Positions 1 through 10,045 are shown, counted from the stretch's first letter. The stretch: 64,000 nt of DNA from Dethiobacter alkaliphilus AHT 1 (GCF_000174415.1 NZ_ACJM01000002.1:1-64000); one strand, 5' to 3'. The notes: generated by a model from the sequence alone, not told the origin. Numbers and translations are program-made.

Positions 1-443
<443 letters not shown>

Positions 444-526
444 CTTCTCACCGGCACGGTGGGGTGGTGCATTCGCTATTGCAATTGAGGCGGGTACAAT
501 TCATGTCTGCCTGTGTAAAAAAACAG

Positions 527-555
527 TTGACATTTAATGTCTGCCGTGCTAGACT
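527..555 (+). promoter_or_regulatory. Predicted sigma-A promoter of the trp operon
   Basis: A consensus -35 box TTGACA at 527-532 and a TAGACT -10 box at 550-555 are separated by 17 bases. Transcription would begin near 562, just ahead of the T-box leader. This was read by eye and not tested. Confidence 0.7.
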
Positions 556-559
556 TTTT

Positions 560-846
560 ACAAATACGATGATCGGGAAGAGTAGACGGAGAGGAAGTTT
601 TCTCAGAGAGCCGGCGTAGGTGAGAGTCCGGTAAAATGACCGCCGTTGAATGGGCCCGTGAGTAGTGGACCGAAACAAGAGGAGTAGGCTCCAACGGAAT
701 GTTCTCACGTTACCGGGAACGGGGTATCGGACGTCTTTTGATTTGTCCCGTACCTGTCTAAGAGGGTCTGTTTATATTTACAGGCCAATTAAGGTGGCAC
801 CGCGAAAGCAGGTCTTTCGTCCTTCTATGGACGGAAGACTTTTTTT
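560..846 (+). promoter_or_regulatory. Trp-specific T-box leader with attenuator terminator
   Basis: A tRNA-sensing T-box leader. The hallmark T-box sequence AGGTGGCACCGCG lies at 792-804. Stem I landmarks precede it: an AGAGAG-type bulge near 605-612 and GGTGAGAG near 618-626. The likely specifier codon is UGG at 666-668, followed by a purine. The terminator has arms at 812-822 and 829-839 followed by a T run at 840-846. Uncharged tRNA-Trp should stabilise the antiterminator and let transcription enter trpE. The UGG specifier agrees with the downstream genes, although the specifier loop was placed by eye. Confidence 0.93.
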
Positions 847-873
847 ATTTTCTTAAAAACAGGAGGGTCTGTC

Positions 874-2328
874 ATGAATCTGGCGGCAACAACGGTACGT
901 AATGCAAAGATGGTCACACTGCATCGCTCCCTGGTGGGAGATTTGGAAACCCCTATCTCCGCATTTATCAAACTTTGCCCGAAAGGCCCGTCTTTCCTTT
1001 TGGAAAGCGCGGCAGGCGGTGAGCAGGTAGCCCGCTACTCTTTTTTGGGCTACAACCCCTTTTTAGTAGTGAAGGGGCAGGGAATGGAAGTGGAGATGAC
1101 TTGGTCTGACGGCCGCCGGCAAACCACAAAGCAAGGCCCTTTTCAACAGCTACGAACCCTTTTTGAAGAGTACGCCCTGCCGGCCCATCCGGCCATGCCC
1201 AGATTCTGCGGCGGTGCGGTGGGGTACTTCGGCTACGATAACGTTGGATTGCTGGAGCCGGTGGGAACATCGCCCCAGGAAGACGAACTGGGCTTACCCG
1301 ACACTTACCTGCAGTTCATGGAGAACATCCTGATTTTTGATCATTTCACCCATAAGCTGCATCTGGTGGTAAACCGTCCTGTCTTGGAAGGCGAGAGTGC
1401 CGCATATGCCGAAAAGGCTGCCCGCAATTCAATGCAGCAGATGGCAGAAAAGCTCTCCGGTCCGCTACCTGATATACACGAAACAACAAAAGGGCAGCCG
1501 GTGGCAGGCATCCCTAAGGGCAACCTCACCGAAAGCGAATTTACAGAGCGGGTTAAAAAAGCCAAGGAATATATCAAAGCCGGAGATATTTTTCAGGTGG
1601 TACTGTCACAGCGCTTTGCCGTTCCCATCAGCGAAGAGCCCTTTGCCATTTACCGGCGGCTGCGCAGCCTTAATCCTTCACCGTACATGTTTTTGCTTAA
1701 CTTTCCAGACGTCACTCTGGTGGGGGCTTCCCCGGAGATGCTGGTCAGGGTGGACGGAGAAACAGTTACAACCCGGCCCATTGCCGGTACCAGGCGTCGG
1801 GGCCAAAGTGAGGCAGAAGACCGGGAGTTGGAAGAGGACCTGCTAAACGACCCCAAGGAGCTGGCGGAGCATGTGATGCTGGTGGACCTGGGCCGAAACG
1901 ATATCGGGCGCGTAGCCCGCTACGGAACGGTAAACGTCAAAGAGTACGCTAAAGTGGAGCGCTTCTCTCATGTGATGCATCTGGTCTCGGAGGTGACCGG
2001 TGAGCTGGCACCAAAGCAGAAAGCCATGGAAGCGCTGGAGGCCTGCTTTCCCGCCGGCACCCTCTCCGGTGCACCCAAAGTCCGGGCCATGCAGATTATA
2101 AATGAGCTGGAAACGGTAAAGCGCGGACCCTATGGCGGCGCGGTGGGATATTTGGACTTTGCAGGGAACATGGATACCTGTATTACCATCCGCACCATGG
2201 TGATAAAAGACAACACCGCCTATATCCAGACCGGAGCCGGCATCGTGGCCGATTCGGTTCCGGAAGCGGAATACCAGGAAACAATTCATAAAGCCAAGGG
2301 CATGTTTGCCACACTGGGGGTGCAGTAG
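874..2328 (+). CDS. trpE: Anthranilate synthase component I
   Basis: Converts chorismate and glutamine-derived ammonia to anthranilate, the first committed step of tryptophan synthesis. The 484-residue length is normal. The feedback-inhibition signature LLES followed by Ser ten residues later is intact (residues 42-56), so allosteric inhibition by tryptophan is expected. Chorismate-binding motifs include TRPIAGTRRRG, AEHVMLVDLGRNDIGRV and AGTLSGAPKVRAM. The ATG follows an AGGAGG near 862. It is the first gene of a tightly packed operon behind the Trp T-box, and trpG starts immediately after its stop codon. TrpE is preferred over PabB because of the surrounding trp genes. Confidence 0.97.
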   Translation: MNLAATTVRNAKMVTLHRSLVGDLETPISAFIKLCPKGPSFLLESAAGGEQVARYSFLGYNPFLVVKGQGMEVEMTWSDGRRQTTKQGPFQQLRTLFEEYALPAHPAMPRFCGGAVGYFGYDNVGLLEPVGTSPQEDELGLPDTYLQFMENILIFDHFTHKLHLVVNRPVLEGESAAYAEKAARNSMQQMAEKLSGPLPDIHETTKGQPVAGIPKGNLTESEFTERVKKAKEYIKAGDIFQVVLSQRFAVPISEEPFAIYRRLRSLNPSPYMFLLNFPDVTLVGASPEMLVRVDGETVTTRPIAGTRRRGQSEAEDRELEEDLLNDPKELAEHVMLVDLGRNDIGRVARYGTVNVKEYAKVERFSHVMHLVSEVTGELAPKQKAMEALEACFPAGTLSGAPKVRAMQIINELETVKRGPYGGAVGYLDFAGNMDTCITIRTMVIKDNTAYIQTGAGIVADSVPEAEYQETIHKAKGMFATLGVQ

Positions 2329-2901
2329 ATGATTGCCGTTATTGATAATTACGATTCCTTTACCTATAACCTGGTACAACTGTTGGGAGAGCTGGGTGAG
2401 GAGCTAAAAGTATACAGAAATGACCGCTTTACCATAGAGGAATTATCCGAACTAAACCCGCAGGCTATAGTAGTCTCTCCGGGACCCGGCGTTCCGGAAA
2501 ATGCCGGCCTGTCGGTGGAGGTCATCAAAGAATTTTGCGGTAAAGTCCCCATCCTGGGAGTGTGTCTGGGTCATCAGGCCATCGGCCACTGTTTCGGCGG
2601 CAAGGTTGTGCGGGCACCGGAGGCCATTCACGGCAAACCATCTCAGGTTTACCATTTTGGCGATCCACTATTTGCGGGACTGGGCAGTCCTTTTAAGGCA
2701 GGCAGGTACCATTCTCTCATCATTGACCGCCGGTCCTTTCCCCATTGCCTGGAGATTACCGCAGAAACTGAAGACGGTATTGTCATGGCTTTGCGCCATC
2801 GGGAGTACCCGGTAATGGGCCTGCAGTTTCACCCCGAATCCATCATTACTCCGGAAGGCCGGACAGTACTTAAAAACTTCGTGAGAGGTGCGGTAGCATG
2901 A
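2329..2901 (+). CDS. trpG: Anthranilate synthase component II (glutamine amidotransferase)
   Basis: Class I glutamine amidotransferase that supplies ammonia to TrpE. The nucleophile Cys79 lies in LGVCLGHQAIG, and the His168/Glu170 pair lies in LQFHPES, giving a complete triad. The 190-residue length is standard. The ATG directly abuts the trpE stop, which suggests translational coupling, and the 3' end overlaps trpD in an ATGA junction. In many Firmicutes this subunit is shared with PabB for folate synthesis. No pabB is visible here. Confidence 0.96.
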   Translation: MIAVIDNYDSFTYNLVQLLGELGEELKVYRNDRFTIEELSELNPQAIVVSPGPGVPENAGLSVEVIKEFCGKVPILGVCLGHQAIGHCFGGKVVRAPEAIHGKPSQVYHFGDPLFAGLGSPFKAGRYHSLIIDRRSFPHCLEITAETEDGIVMALRHREYPVMGLQFHPESIITPEGRTVLKNFVRGAVA

Positions 2902-3932
2902 AAGAACTATTAAATAAATTGTGCCTGGGAACAGATTTAACAGAGATGGAAGCGCAGTCGGCCATGGCCTCCATTATGGACGGTGAGGCCACGCCGGCTC
3001 AGGTGGCGGCCTTTCTGGTGGCATTGAAGATGAAGGGAGAAACTGCCGGAGAAATTTATGGCTGCGCAAAAGCCATGCGCCAACGGTCGCAAAAAGTTCA
3101 GTCCGGGCGTGCCAATCTCACCGATACTTGCGGTACCGGCGGAGATGGTCGCGGCACTTTTAACATCTCCACCGCAGCCGCCCTTATTGCTGCCGGTGCC
3201 GGGCTGGCGGTGGCCAAACACGGTAACCGTTCCGTCTCCAGCAAATGTGGTTCCGCCGACGTGCTGGAAGCGTTGGGAGTAACCCTGGAGTTAACTCCAA
3301 AGCAAATGGGCCTCTGCCTGGATGAGATCGGCATTGCCTTTCTGTATGCACCGGTTCTGCACCAGGCCATGAAACATGCCGCAGGCCCCAGAAAAGAAGT
3401 GGGAGTACGCTCAGTATTTAATCTGTTAGGGCCCCTGACAAACCCGGCAGGAGCCAAGCGCCAGGTAATGGGAGTATATGCCCCGCAGTTGGCAGAGGTG
3501 ATGGCCAATGTACTGAATTTACTGGGAGCAAAACGTGCTTTAGTGGTCCATGGCTCCGACGGCAGCGATGAGTTGACGCTGGCGGGAAGTACTCTGGTTT
3601 GCGAATTAAAGGAAGGCCGGGTCAGCAAAAGAGAGCTGACACCGGAAAATGTGGGACTGAATCGTTCTGCACCCGATGCCCTGTCGGGCGGGGGGCCCCA
3701 GGAAAACGCCCGCCTTATACTGGAAGTATTGGAAGGCAAACCCGGCCCCTACCGTGATGTGGCGGTGTTAAATGCAGCGGCTGCCCTTTATGTGGGTGAG
3801 CAGGCAGAAGATTTGTCAGATGGGGTACAAATGGCGCAAAAAGCCATCGACAGCGGCGCGGCCATGGAGAAGCTGCAGGCGCTGCAGCGCTTTACGGGAG
3901 GGAATAACAATGCTCTTGCAAATTGCAGCTAA
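2898..3932 (+). CDS. trpD: Anthranilate phosphoribosyltransferase
   Basis: Transfers phosphoribose from PRPP to anthranilate. The PRPP-binding glycine-rich segment DTCGTGGDGRGTFNIST and the following KHGNRSVSSKCGSADVLE are typical of the family. The 344 residues match the usual length. The start overlaps trpG by four bases (ATGA) and the end overlaps trpC by 23 bases, so all three are probably translated as a coupled unit. Fully conserved-looking, with no oddities. Confidence 0.97.
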   Translation: MKELLNKLCLGTDLTEMEAQSAMASIMDGEATPAQVAAFLVALKMKGETAGEIYGCAKAMRQRSQKVQSGRANLTDTCGTGGDGRGTFNISTAAALIAAGAGLAVAKHGNRSVSSKCGSADVLEALGVTLELTPKQMGLCLDEIGIAFLYAPVLHQAMKHAAGPRKEVGVRSVFNLLGPLTNPAGAKRQVMGVYAPQLAEVMANVLNLLGAKRALVVHGSDGSDELTLAGSTLVCELKEGRVSKRELTPENVGLNRSAPDALSGGGPQENARLILEVLEGKPGPYRDVAVLNAAAALYVGEQAEDLSDGVQMAQKAIDSGAAMEKLQALQRFTGGNNNALANCS

Positions 3933-4689
3933 AAAACGACTTCGGGTGGACGAAGCCAGAAAAAAAGTTCCGCTGTCGGAGATTGAAAAGAGGCTGGAAC
4001 AGGCCGAGGCGCCGCGACCGTTTTACCAGGCGCTGCTTATGCCGGGAATGTCGGTGATAGCCGAAGTAAAAAAAGCATCTCCGTCCAAAGGAGATTTTGG
4101 TCTGACCCTGACGGTGGAAGAATTAGCAAGAGCGTATGAGTCAGGCGGTGCCCGGGCCATTTCGGTGCTGACTGAAGAAGATTTCTTTAAAGGGTCTGCC
4201 ACAGATTTGGTCAAGGTGAAAAGTGCCGTAACTTTACCGGTTTTACGTAAAGATTTTATTATAGACAGTTACCAGCTCTATGAGTCCCGCGCCCTGGGAG
4301 CGGATGCGGTCCTTCTCATCGCCGGGTTTCTACCGGAAAAAGAGCTAAGGGCGTACCTGCAAATCTGTGACGAGTTGGATCTGGCAGCTGTGGTGGAAAC
4401 GCACAGCGCCGATGAAATCCAAATGGCCCTGACCGCGGGAGCGCGTATTGTGGGGATTAATAACCGCAACCTGCAAAACTTTACCACCGATGTGAACCAT
4501 ACACTACAGCTGGCCCCGCAAATCCCGGATAATGTCCTTTTGGTCAGCGAAAGCGGGATTGAAAGCGCAGTGGATGTGCATCTGCTGGGTGCCGCCGGAG
4601 CAGATGCGGTGCTGGTGGGAGAAACGCTGGTGCGCTCTGCAAATCCCACCGCCAAAATCAGGGAATTAACGGGGAGGAAGTCGGCATGA
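3910..4689 (+). CDS. trpC: Indole-3-glycerol phosphate synthase
   Basis: Closes the indole ring in tryptophan synthesis. The ATG at 3910 gives a 259-residue protein beginning MLLQIAAKKR, the normal size for a monofunctional TrpC. The frame is open further upstream inside trpD, but that extension has no homology. TIM-barrel motifs include VIAEVKKASPSKG near residue 55, LRKDFIID, GINNRNLQNF and VSESGI, which contain the usual catalytic Lys and Glu residues. The 3' end overlaps trpF by ATGA. Confidence 0.96.
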   Translation: MLLQIAAKKRLRVDEARKKVPLSEIEKRLEQAEAPRPFYQALLMPGMSVIAEVKKASPSKGDFGLTLTVEELARAYESGGARAISVLTEEDFFKGSATDLVKVKSAVTLPVLRKDFIIDSYQLYESRALGADAVLLIAGFLPEKELRAYLQICDELDLAAVVETHSADEIQMALTAGARIVGINNRNLQNFTTDVNHTLQLAPQIPDNVLLVSESGIESAVDVHLLGAAGADAVLVGETLVRSANPTAKIRELTGRKSA

Positions 4690-5291
4690 CCCGGATAAAA
4701 ATCTGCGGTATAAAAAACGTGGCCGATGCACTGTACTGTGCAGAAGCGGGAGCCGATGCGGTGGGCCTGGTTTTTGCCCACAGCCCGCGCCAAATTGATG
4801 TGGCCACAGCCCAAAAAATCTGTGCGGCACTGCCGCCCTTTATCAGCAGGATCGGTGTTTTTGTGGACACGGATATTGAGTCGGTAGAAAGAATCTCCCA
4901 AACATGTGGCCTGACGGCACTACAGTTTCATGGCAACGAAGATGAACAGTACTGCCAAAGCTTTACTTTACCGGTGTTAAAGGCAATCCGGGTAAAGCAG
5001 GCAGAAGACTTAAACGGCCTGGCCGGGCATCCCGCTTCCGCCGTGGTGCTGGATACTTTCCATCCCACCCTGGCCGGTGGTACCGGAGAACCTTTTGACT
5101 GGAATCTGGCACAAACTGCTTTACCCAAACCGGTAATTCTGGCCGGAGGCCTGACCCCTCAGAATGTGCAGGCAGCCATCGGGAAACTAAAACCCTACGC
5201 AGTGGATGTATCCAGTGGGGTAGAGACAAACGGAGCTAAAGACAGGGACAAAATTAAAGCATTTATAGATCAAGTACGGAGGTGCGCATGA
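4686..5291 (+). CDS. trpF: Phosphoribosylanthranilate isomerase
   Basis: Amadori isomerisation of phosphoribosylanthranilate. The 201 residues form a small TIM barrel with the expected N-terminal IKICGIKN (catalytic Cys), the mid-region LQFHGNED, and C-terminal [12 protein letters not shown] and DVSSGVE phosphate-binding segments. It is separate from TrpC here, not fused as in enterobacteria. It overlaps both neighbours by four bases. Confidence 0.96.
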   Translation: MTRIKICGIKNVADALYCAEAGADAVGLVFAHSPRQIDVATAQKICAALPPFISRIGVFVDTDIESVERISQTCGLTALQFHGNEDEQYCQSFTLPVLKAIRVKQAEDLNGLAGHPASAVVLDTFHPTLAGGTGEPFDWNLAQTALPKPVILAGGLTPQNVQAAIGKLKPYAVDVSSGVETNGAKDRDKIKAFIDQVRRCA

Positions 5292-6469
5292 TGCAGGTAG
5301 CAGGAAAGTTTGGTATTTATGGCGGCCAGTATGTTCCGGAAACCTTAATGGGGGCCCTGCACGAACTTGAAGAGTCTTATAACATTCTAAAAGAAGATGT
5401 GAGCTTTAAGAAAGAATATACCGATATTTTACAAAATTACGTGGGCCGTCCCACACTTCTCTATAAGGCAGAAAAGCTCAGCAAACACTTAGGCGGTGCA
5501 ACAATCCTTCTTAAGCGGGAAGATTTAAACCATACCGGAGCCCATAAAATTAACAATGCTCTGGGCCAGGCTCTGATTGCCCGCCGCATGGGTAAAAAAA
5601 GAGTGGTGGCTGAAACCGGTGCCGGTCAGCACGGCGTGGCCGCCGCCACCGCTGCGGCACTTTTGGGGCTGGAATGTGTGGTATACATGGGCGAAGAAGA
5701 CATTAAACGACAGGCGCTCAATGTGTTCCGCATGAAAATGCTGGGAGCTTCGGTAACGCCTGTTACCTCGGGCAGCCGCACCTTAAAGGATGCCACCAAT
5801 GAAGCCATTCGTGACTGGGTCACAAACGTACGGGATACGTTTTATGTACTGGGCTCTGCCACAGGTCCCCACCCCTATCCCACCATGGTGCGCGATCTGC
5901 AAAGCATTATCGGGCTTGAAGCCAGAAAGCAGGCTTTAGAGATGACGGGGCGCCTGCCGGATATTCTGATAGCCTGTGTAGGCGGCGGCAGCAACGCCAT
6001 CGGCTTGTTTCACCCTTTCCTGGAAGATGATGTCCACATGATTGGTGTGGAGGCTGCCGGCAAAGGCGTTGAAACATCAGAACATGCCGCCACCATGACC
6101 AAGGGGACGCCGGGGGTACTGCACGGCACTCTCAGTTACCTGCTGCAGGATGAAAACGGTCAGGTGGCACCGGTCCATTCTGTATCCGCCGGACTGGATT
6201 ATCCCGGCGTGGGACCGGAACACAGCTTCCTCAAAGACAGCAAACGGGTTGAGTACGTCTCGGTAACCGATGATGAAGCTCTGGAGGCCTTTGGCCTTCT
6301 GACCCGGGAAGAGGGAATTATCCCGGCGCTGGAAAGCAGCCATGCACTGGCCCACCTGGCTAAAATTGCGCCACAGTACAATTCGGACACCATAATTCTT
6401 TTAAATCTATCCGGCCGCGGCGATAAAGATGTGGAAACGGTGGCTAATCTTGCGGGGGTGAAGCTCTGA
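5288..6469 (+). CDS. trpB: Tryptophan synthase beta chain
   Basis: PLP-dependent condensation of indole with serine. The PLP lysine lies in [13 protein letters not shown], and the phosphate-binding loop GGGSNAIG and the [12 protein letters not shown] segment are intact. I chose ATG 5288 because it makes the same ATGA overlap with trpF seen at other junctions of this operon and follows GGAGG at 5278-5282. An upstream GTG at 5282 and a second ATG at 5291 are alternatives. The 393-residue length is normal for TrpB1. Confidence 0.97.
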   Translation: MMQVAGKFGIYGGQYVPETLMGALHELEESYNILKEDVSFKKEYTDILQNYVGRPTLLYKAEKLSKHLGGATILLKREDLNHTGAHKINNALGQALIARRMGKKRVVAETGAGQHGVAAATAAALLGLECVVYMGEEDIKRQALNVFRMKMLGASVTPVTSGSRTLKDATNEAIRDWVTNVRDTFYVLGSATGPHPYPTMVRDLQSIIGLEARKQALEMTGRLPDILIACVGGGSNAIGLFHPFLEDDVHMIGVEAAGKGVETSEHAATMTKGTPGVLHGTLSYLLQDENGQVAPVHSVSAGLDYPGVGPEHSFLKDSKRVEYVSVTDDEALEAFGLLTREEGIIPALESSHALAHLAKIAPQYNSDTIILLNLSGRGDKDVETVANLAGVKL

Positions 6470-7311
6470 TGAATAAACTTGAAAACAAACTGGAAAAGAT
6501 AAAGGCTTCCGGCCAAAAAGCATTGATTCCTTTCCTCACCGCCGGTGACCCGGACTTGTCCGTTACTGAAAAACTGATGGTCACCCTGGCGGAAAACGGA
6601 GCCGATGTTATAGAGCTTGGTATTCCTTACTCCGACCCGCTGGCAGACGGACCGGTACTGCAACTGGCTGCCGGCAGAGCGCTGAAGGCCGGGACCACAA
6701 CGGACGGAGTATTGGATTTGGTAAAGCGCTTTCATAACTACAACGACACACCTGTGGTGCTGCTGGTCTACTTTAATCAGATTTATAGCCGGGGAATAGA
6801 AAGGTTTTGCCGTGAAGCGGCACAGGCCGGGGTGAGCGCTCTGGTGGTGCCGGATCTGCCCTTTGAAGAAGCAGCAGAACTAGACTCTGCCGCACAAGCT
6901 GCCGGCCTCATCAATATCCGCTTTTTGGCACCCACCACCACAGATGAGCGGTTGGAGAAAATCTGCAAAAGTGCCCGGGGTTTTATCTACTGTGTCACCG
7001 TTACCGGCGTGACCGGCAAGCGCACTGCCATGGATCCGGCGGTGGAAAGACTCCTGCAGCGGGCCGCAAAGTTCACCGCTGTTCCCCTGGCACTGGGTTT
7101 TGGAATCTCAGATCCCGGCCAGGCCAAAATTGCGGCCCAATCCGGCGACTGTGTAATTGTGGGTAGTGCGCTGGTGCAAAAGATAGCAGAAGCTAACGGG
7201 GAAGCAAAGTATGATGTGGCCGGATCCTTTATCCGCTCACTTAAATCAGCCATAGAAGAGGGGGAGAGCCATGGAGGCCATCAAAACCGAAATTGTTCAG
7301 CATGTGGTTAA
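6469..7311 (+). CDS. trpA: Tryptophan synthase alpha chain
   Basis: Cleaves indole-3-glycerol phosphate and passes indole to TrpB. The catalytic Glu lies in [18 protein letters not shown] and the catalytic Asp in [10 protein letters not shown]. Phosphate-binding segments GFGIS and VIVGSALV are present. Start and trpB stop overlap as TGATG. The last 15 or so residues ([16 protein letters not shown]) are non-conserved and are coded by sequence that also encodes the start of the DAHP synthase gene, a 41-base overlap. At 280 residues the protein is slightly long for the family. Confidence 0.96.
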   Translation: MNKLENKLEKIKASGQKALIPFLTAGDPDLSVTEKLMVTLAENGADVIELGIPYSDPLADGPVLQLAAGRALKAGTTTDGVLDLVKRFHNYNDTPVVLLVYFNQIYSRGIERFCREAAQAGVSALVVPDLPFEEAAELDSAAQAAGLINIRFLAPTTTDERLEKICKSARGFIYCVTVTGVTGKRTAMDPAVERLLQRAAKFTAVPLALGFGISDPGQAKIAAQSGDCVIVGSALVQKIAEANGEAKYDVAGSFIRSLKSAIEEGESHGGHQNRNCSACG

Positions 7312-8071
7312 TGTAAACGGTCTGCAAATAGGCGGCGGAGAACTGGTGGTCATGGCCGGTCCCTGTGCGGTGGAAGACGAAGAAACTCTGCTGGCCGCGG
7401 CAGGTGCGGTAAAAGAGGCGGGAGCACAGGTGTTGCGCGGCGGCGCCTATAAGCCCCGCACCTCCCCCAAAGCATTTCAGGGCCTGGGGCAGGCAGGGCT
7501 TGAGATGTTGGCTAAAGCGGCCAAAGCTACAGGCCTGGCAATAGTAACCGAGGTAATGGATACCAGAAATGTAGATGAGGTGGCGGCGGTTGCCGATATC
7601 CTGCAGGTGGGCTCCAGAAACATGCAAAACACCGCTCTTCTTAAGGAAGTGGGTAAAACTAACAAACCGGTGTTGTTAAAACGGGGGATGTCCTCCACGG
7701 TGGAGGAGTGGCTTTTGGCTGCCGAATATATCCTGGATGCGGGTAATCCCGATGTTATCCTGTGTGAACGGGGCATCCGCACCTTCGAGACGGCACTGCG
7801 CAACACTTTAGATTTAAGTGCGGTTTCCCTGTTAAAGGAGCTTTCCGGCTTGCCGGTGGTGGTAGACCCCAGCCATGGGACGGGAAAGCGCAGCCTTGTT
7901 GCACCCATGAGCCGTGCTGCGGTGGCAGCCGGAGCCGACGGGTTGGTTATTGAAGTGCATCCCAACCCGGAAAAAGCTTCCTGTGACGGGCCCCAATCCC
8001 TGACACCGCCGGAATTTGCCGGTTTGATGGGGCAGGTGCGCCGCGTTCGGGAAGCTCTGACGGTTAATTAA
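7271..8071 (+). CDS. aroF: 3-deoxy-7-phosphoheptulonate synthase (DAHP synthase, type I beta)
   Basis: First step of the shikimate pathway, condensing PEP and erythrose 4-phosphate. The family signature AGPCAVE lies near residue 30, followed by [26 protein letters not shown] and [11 protein letters not shown]. The 266-residue length corresponds to the bare catalytic barrel. The N-terminal ferredoxin-like regulatory domain and any chorismate-mutase domain found in longer relatives are absent. Membership in the trp operon means it would be induced by Trp starvation through the T-box. KDO8P synthase is a paralogue but would not fit this context. Confidence 0.93.
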   Translation: MEAIKTEIVQHVVNVNGLQIGGGELVVMAGPCAVEDEETLLAAAGAVKEAGAQVLRGGAYKPRTSPKAFQGLGQAGLEMLAKAAKATGLAIVTEVMDTRNVDEVAAVADILQVGSRNMQNTALLKEVGKTNKPVLLKRGMSSTVEEWLLAAEYILDAGNPDVILCERGIRTFETALRNTLDLSAVSLLKELSGLPVVVDPSHGTGKRSLVAPMSRAAVAAGADGLVIEVHPNPEKASCDGPQSLTPPEFAGLMGQVRRVREALTVN

Positions 8072-8179
8072 ACCAATGGCAAAAAGAGCAAAGCAAGAGA
8101 GCGAATCAGCAAGCTTTCTTGACGATTTATGACAGGGGGAGTAGAATGGTAATAAGACAAGCGTAAAGGAGAGGAACTG

Positions 8180-8383
8180 ATGAGCCCCAATGACTTTAAA
8201 GTTACCAAAGAAATGACCATTGCCGAAGTGCTGCGCCAAAACCCCAACACCGCTCAGGTCCTGATGCGCCATGGCATGCACTGCTTAGGCTGTGCCACCG
8301 CCGCCGGGGAAACCATTGCTCAGGCCGCCGTTGTACATGGAATTGATTTGGACACACTATTAAGGGAATTAAATGAAGCCTAA
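8180..8383 (+). CDS. DUF1858 domain protein with CxxC
   Basis: A 67-residue protein matching the DUF1858 family (hybrid-cluster-protein-associated redox disulfide domain). It has an N-terminal VTKEMTIAEVL helix, the HGMHCLGCATAAGETIAQAA motif with a CxxC pair, and a C-terminal LLRELNEA helix. Members are thought to act in redox or Fe-S chemistry, but the precise role is unknown. It begins at ATG after AAGGAGAGG and ends just before a terminator. It lies 108 bases after the trp operon and is probably transcribed separately. Confidence 0.85.
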   Translation: MSPNDFKVTKEMTIAEVLRQNPNTAQVLMRHGMHCLGCATAAGETIAQAAVVHGIDLDTLLRELNEA

Positions 8384-8388
8384 CTAAC

Positions 8389-8413
8389 AAAATACCGCGT
8401 ATGCGGTATTTTT
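8389..8413 (+). terminator. Rho-independent terminator after the DUF1858 gene
   Basis: AATACCGC at 8391-8398 pairs with GCGGTATT at 8403-8410 and is followed by T residues. Confidence 0.8.
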
Positions 8414-8458
8414 CACATCAGGTAAGCAAAAAAGTTAAAAAGTTGGAGGTGTCCGCCA

Positions 8459-8812
8459 ATGGATATGCTCACCATCATTCTTAATAACACAGAAGACTTA
8501 GATGCAGTCCTGGAAACTTTATTGAAAGTAGGAGTCCGGGGTGCAACGGTAATTGACAGTTCCGGAATGGGCCGTACACTATGCACAAAGGTTCCCCTCT
8601 TCGGTGGAATCCGTAATCTTTTTGAGGACTGCCGCCCCAATAACGTGACCATTTTTTCCGTTATAAAAGATCCGGGCAAACTACGCAATGCCATTAATGC
8701 GGTAAAGAAGACCATGGGGGATCTGGAGCGCCCCGGTGCCGGGTTCATGTTTGTGGTTCCCGTTACCGAGGCTTATGGCTTTGCCCCTGAATTAAACGGA
8801 CATGATGAATAA
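8459..8812 (+). CDS. PII-like (GlnB-fold) protein
   Basis: A 117-residue protein with the beta-alpha-beta layout of the PII superfamily. It starts MLTIILNNTEDLDAVLETLLKVG, which resembles the first strand and helix of PII-like proteins. A T-loop-like variable part follows (about residues 35-55, containing GMGRTLCTKVPLFGG), then ISVIKD- and FMFVVPV-type strands. The classical PII uridylylation signature is absent, so the ligand cannot be deduced. It is followed 27 bases later by a CPA2 antiporter, suggesting that it senses a small molecule and controls transport. Preceded by TTGGAGG. Confidence 0.75.
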   Translation: MDMLTIILNNTEDLDAVLETLLKVGVRGATVIDSSGMGRTLCTKVPLFGGIRNLFEDCRPNNVTIFSVIKDPGKLRNAINAVKKTMGDLERPGAGFMFVVPVTEAYGFAPELNGHDE

Positions 8813-8839
8813 ACTGACCTCGAATTGGAAGTGAACATT

Positions 8840-10015
8840 ATGATTGAAAACCAGGCTTTAGCCATGGCTTTGGCACTGGCCGGAGGCTACGGTGCAGCCC
8901 TGGCTGTCAAACGCCTCAAACTACCTTCGGTTACCGGCTATATACTCATTGGGCTATTGTTTAGTCCGTCGCTGTTAAACCTGATTACTGTCGAGATGAG
9001 TCAGCAGTTCGACCTGGTTAAAACACTGGGTCTTGGTGTAATTGCCTTTATCGTTGGTGCGGAGCTGGAAATTGAGCGGATTCGCAATATCCGTGCCGCC
9101 ATTATTCTCTCCAGTGCCGGGTTAAGTATTGTAACATTCGGTGCAGTTTTTATAGCCATGTATTTTCTTGCCGGCCTGCCGCTGCCCATCGCCCTTGTTC
9201 TGGGCGCCACCGCCACCGCCACGGCTCCGGCCCCGGTGATTACCGTAATTAAGGAAGTTCGCGCCACCGGAACCCTGGCTCGGACACTACTGGGCATAGT
9301 GGCCATGGCCGATGCTTTTGCCATTTTTCTTTTCGGAATTATCTCCGCGGTGGTGGCTACAATGCTTGCCGATATTAATACCGTTTCCGGCGCAGCTTTT
9401 GTTGAAACAGGCCAGGAGCTGCTGGGTTCTGTTATCATCGGAGTTATCTCCGGCCTTATTCTGGTGTATCTGGCTAAAAGTGCGGGAGACAGAAAGCACA
9501 TTCTGGTGGTTACCCTGTCGGTAATTCTTTTTAACAGCGGGTTGTCTCAGATGTTTCATCTTTCCCCGCTACTTGTCAACCTCGTTACCGGTTTTACCCT
9601 GGCAAACCTGGCCAGACGTCCTGCCACGGTATTTGCTTCCCTGGAAGGAATAGAGTTGCCCTTATTTATTGTTTTCTTTACTCTGGCAGGTGCCAGCCTG
9701 CGCCTGGATGTACTGGTAGCTAACTGGCAGGTAGCACTTATCTACATTCTGGCCCGTACCATCGGCATCGTAACGGGCGTTACAGCTGGAGCTTCCTTTG
9801 CCGGCGTTGACCCCAAGCTGCGTCCCTTTCTGGGCAGGTCACTGCTTTCCAAAGCCGGTGTTACCATTGGACTGATTCTATTGGTTCAAATCCGCTTTCC
9901 CGAAATTGCTCCCATGGTAACCGCCGTGGAACTGGCAGCCATCAGTGTCTTTGAAGTAGTGGGGCCGGTAATTACCAGAAATTCCTTGTTCGCAGCAGGA
10001 GAAGCCACAGAATAA
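8840..10015 (+). CDS. Cation:proton antiporter, CPA2 (KefB/NapA-like) membrane domain
   Basis: A polytopic membrane protein of 391 residues with about 12 hydrophobic segments and the family's early TGYILIGLLFSPS segment. ATAPAPVITVIKE followed by VAMADAFAIFLFG resembles the conserved ion-binding region of CPA2 exchangers, which move Na+ or K+ against H+. There is no C-terminal TrkA-N/RCK domain, so regulation may come from the adjacent PII-like protein. I prefer ATG 8840 over the upstream TTG at 8825 because GGAAGTGA lies at a better distance. Na+/H+ exchange would suit a sodium-dependent or alkaliphilic lifestyle, which is inference. Confidence 0.85.
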   Translation: MIENQALAMALALAGGYGAALAVKRLKLPSVTGYILIGLLFSPSLLNLITVEMSQQFDLVKTLGLGVIAFIVGAELEIERIRNIRAAIILSSAGLSIVTFGAVFIAMYFLAGLPLPIALVLGATATATAPAPVITVIKEVRATGTLARTLLGIVAMADAFAIFLFGIISAVVATMLADINTVSGAAFVETGQELLGSVIIGVISGLILVYLAKSAGDRKHILVVTLSVILFNSGLSQMFHLSPLLVNLVTGFTLANLARRPATVFASLEGIELPLFIVFFTLAGASLRLDVLVANWQVALIYILARTIGIVTGVTAGASFAGVDPKLRPFLGRSLLSKAGVTIGLILLVQIRFPEIAPMVTAVELAAISVFEVVGPVITRNSLFAAGEATE

Positions 10016-10045
10016 ACTAATACATGCCTATAATTGGAGAATTAA

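Noticed and set aside
2898-4689. Possible TrpD-TrpC fusion because the trpC frame is open from 3772
   Set aside because: The upstream part is read in a different frame from trpD and has no TrpC similarity; the genes simply overlap.
8072-8179. Search for a terminator or riboswitch after the trp operon
   Set aside because: No clear hairpin with T run or known riboswitch pattern was visible in these 108 bases.
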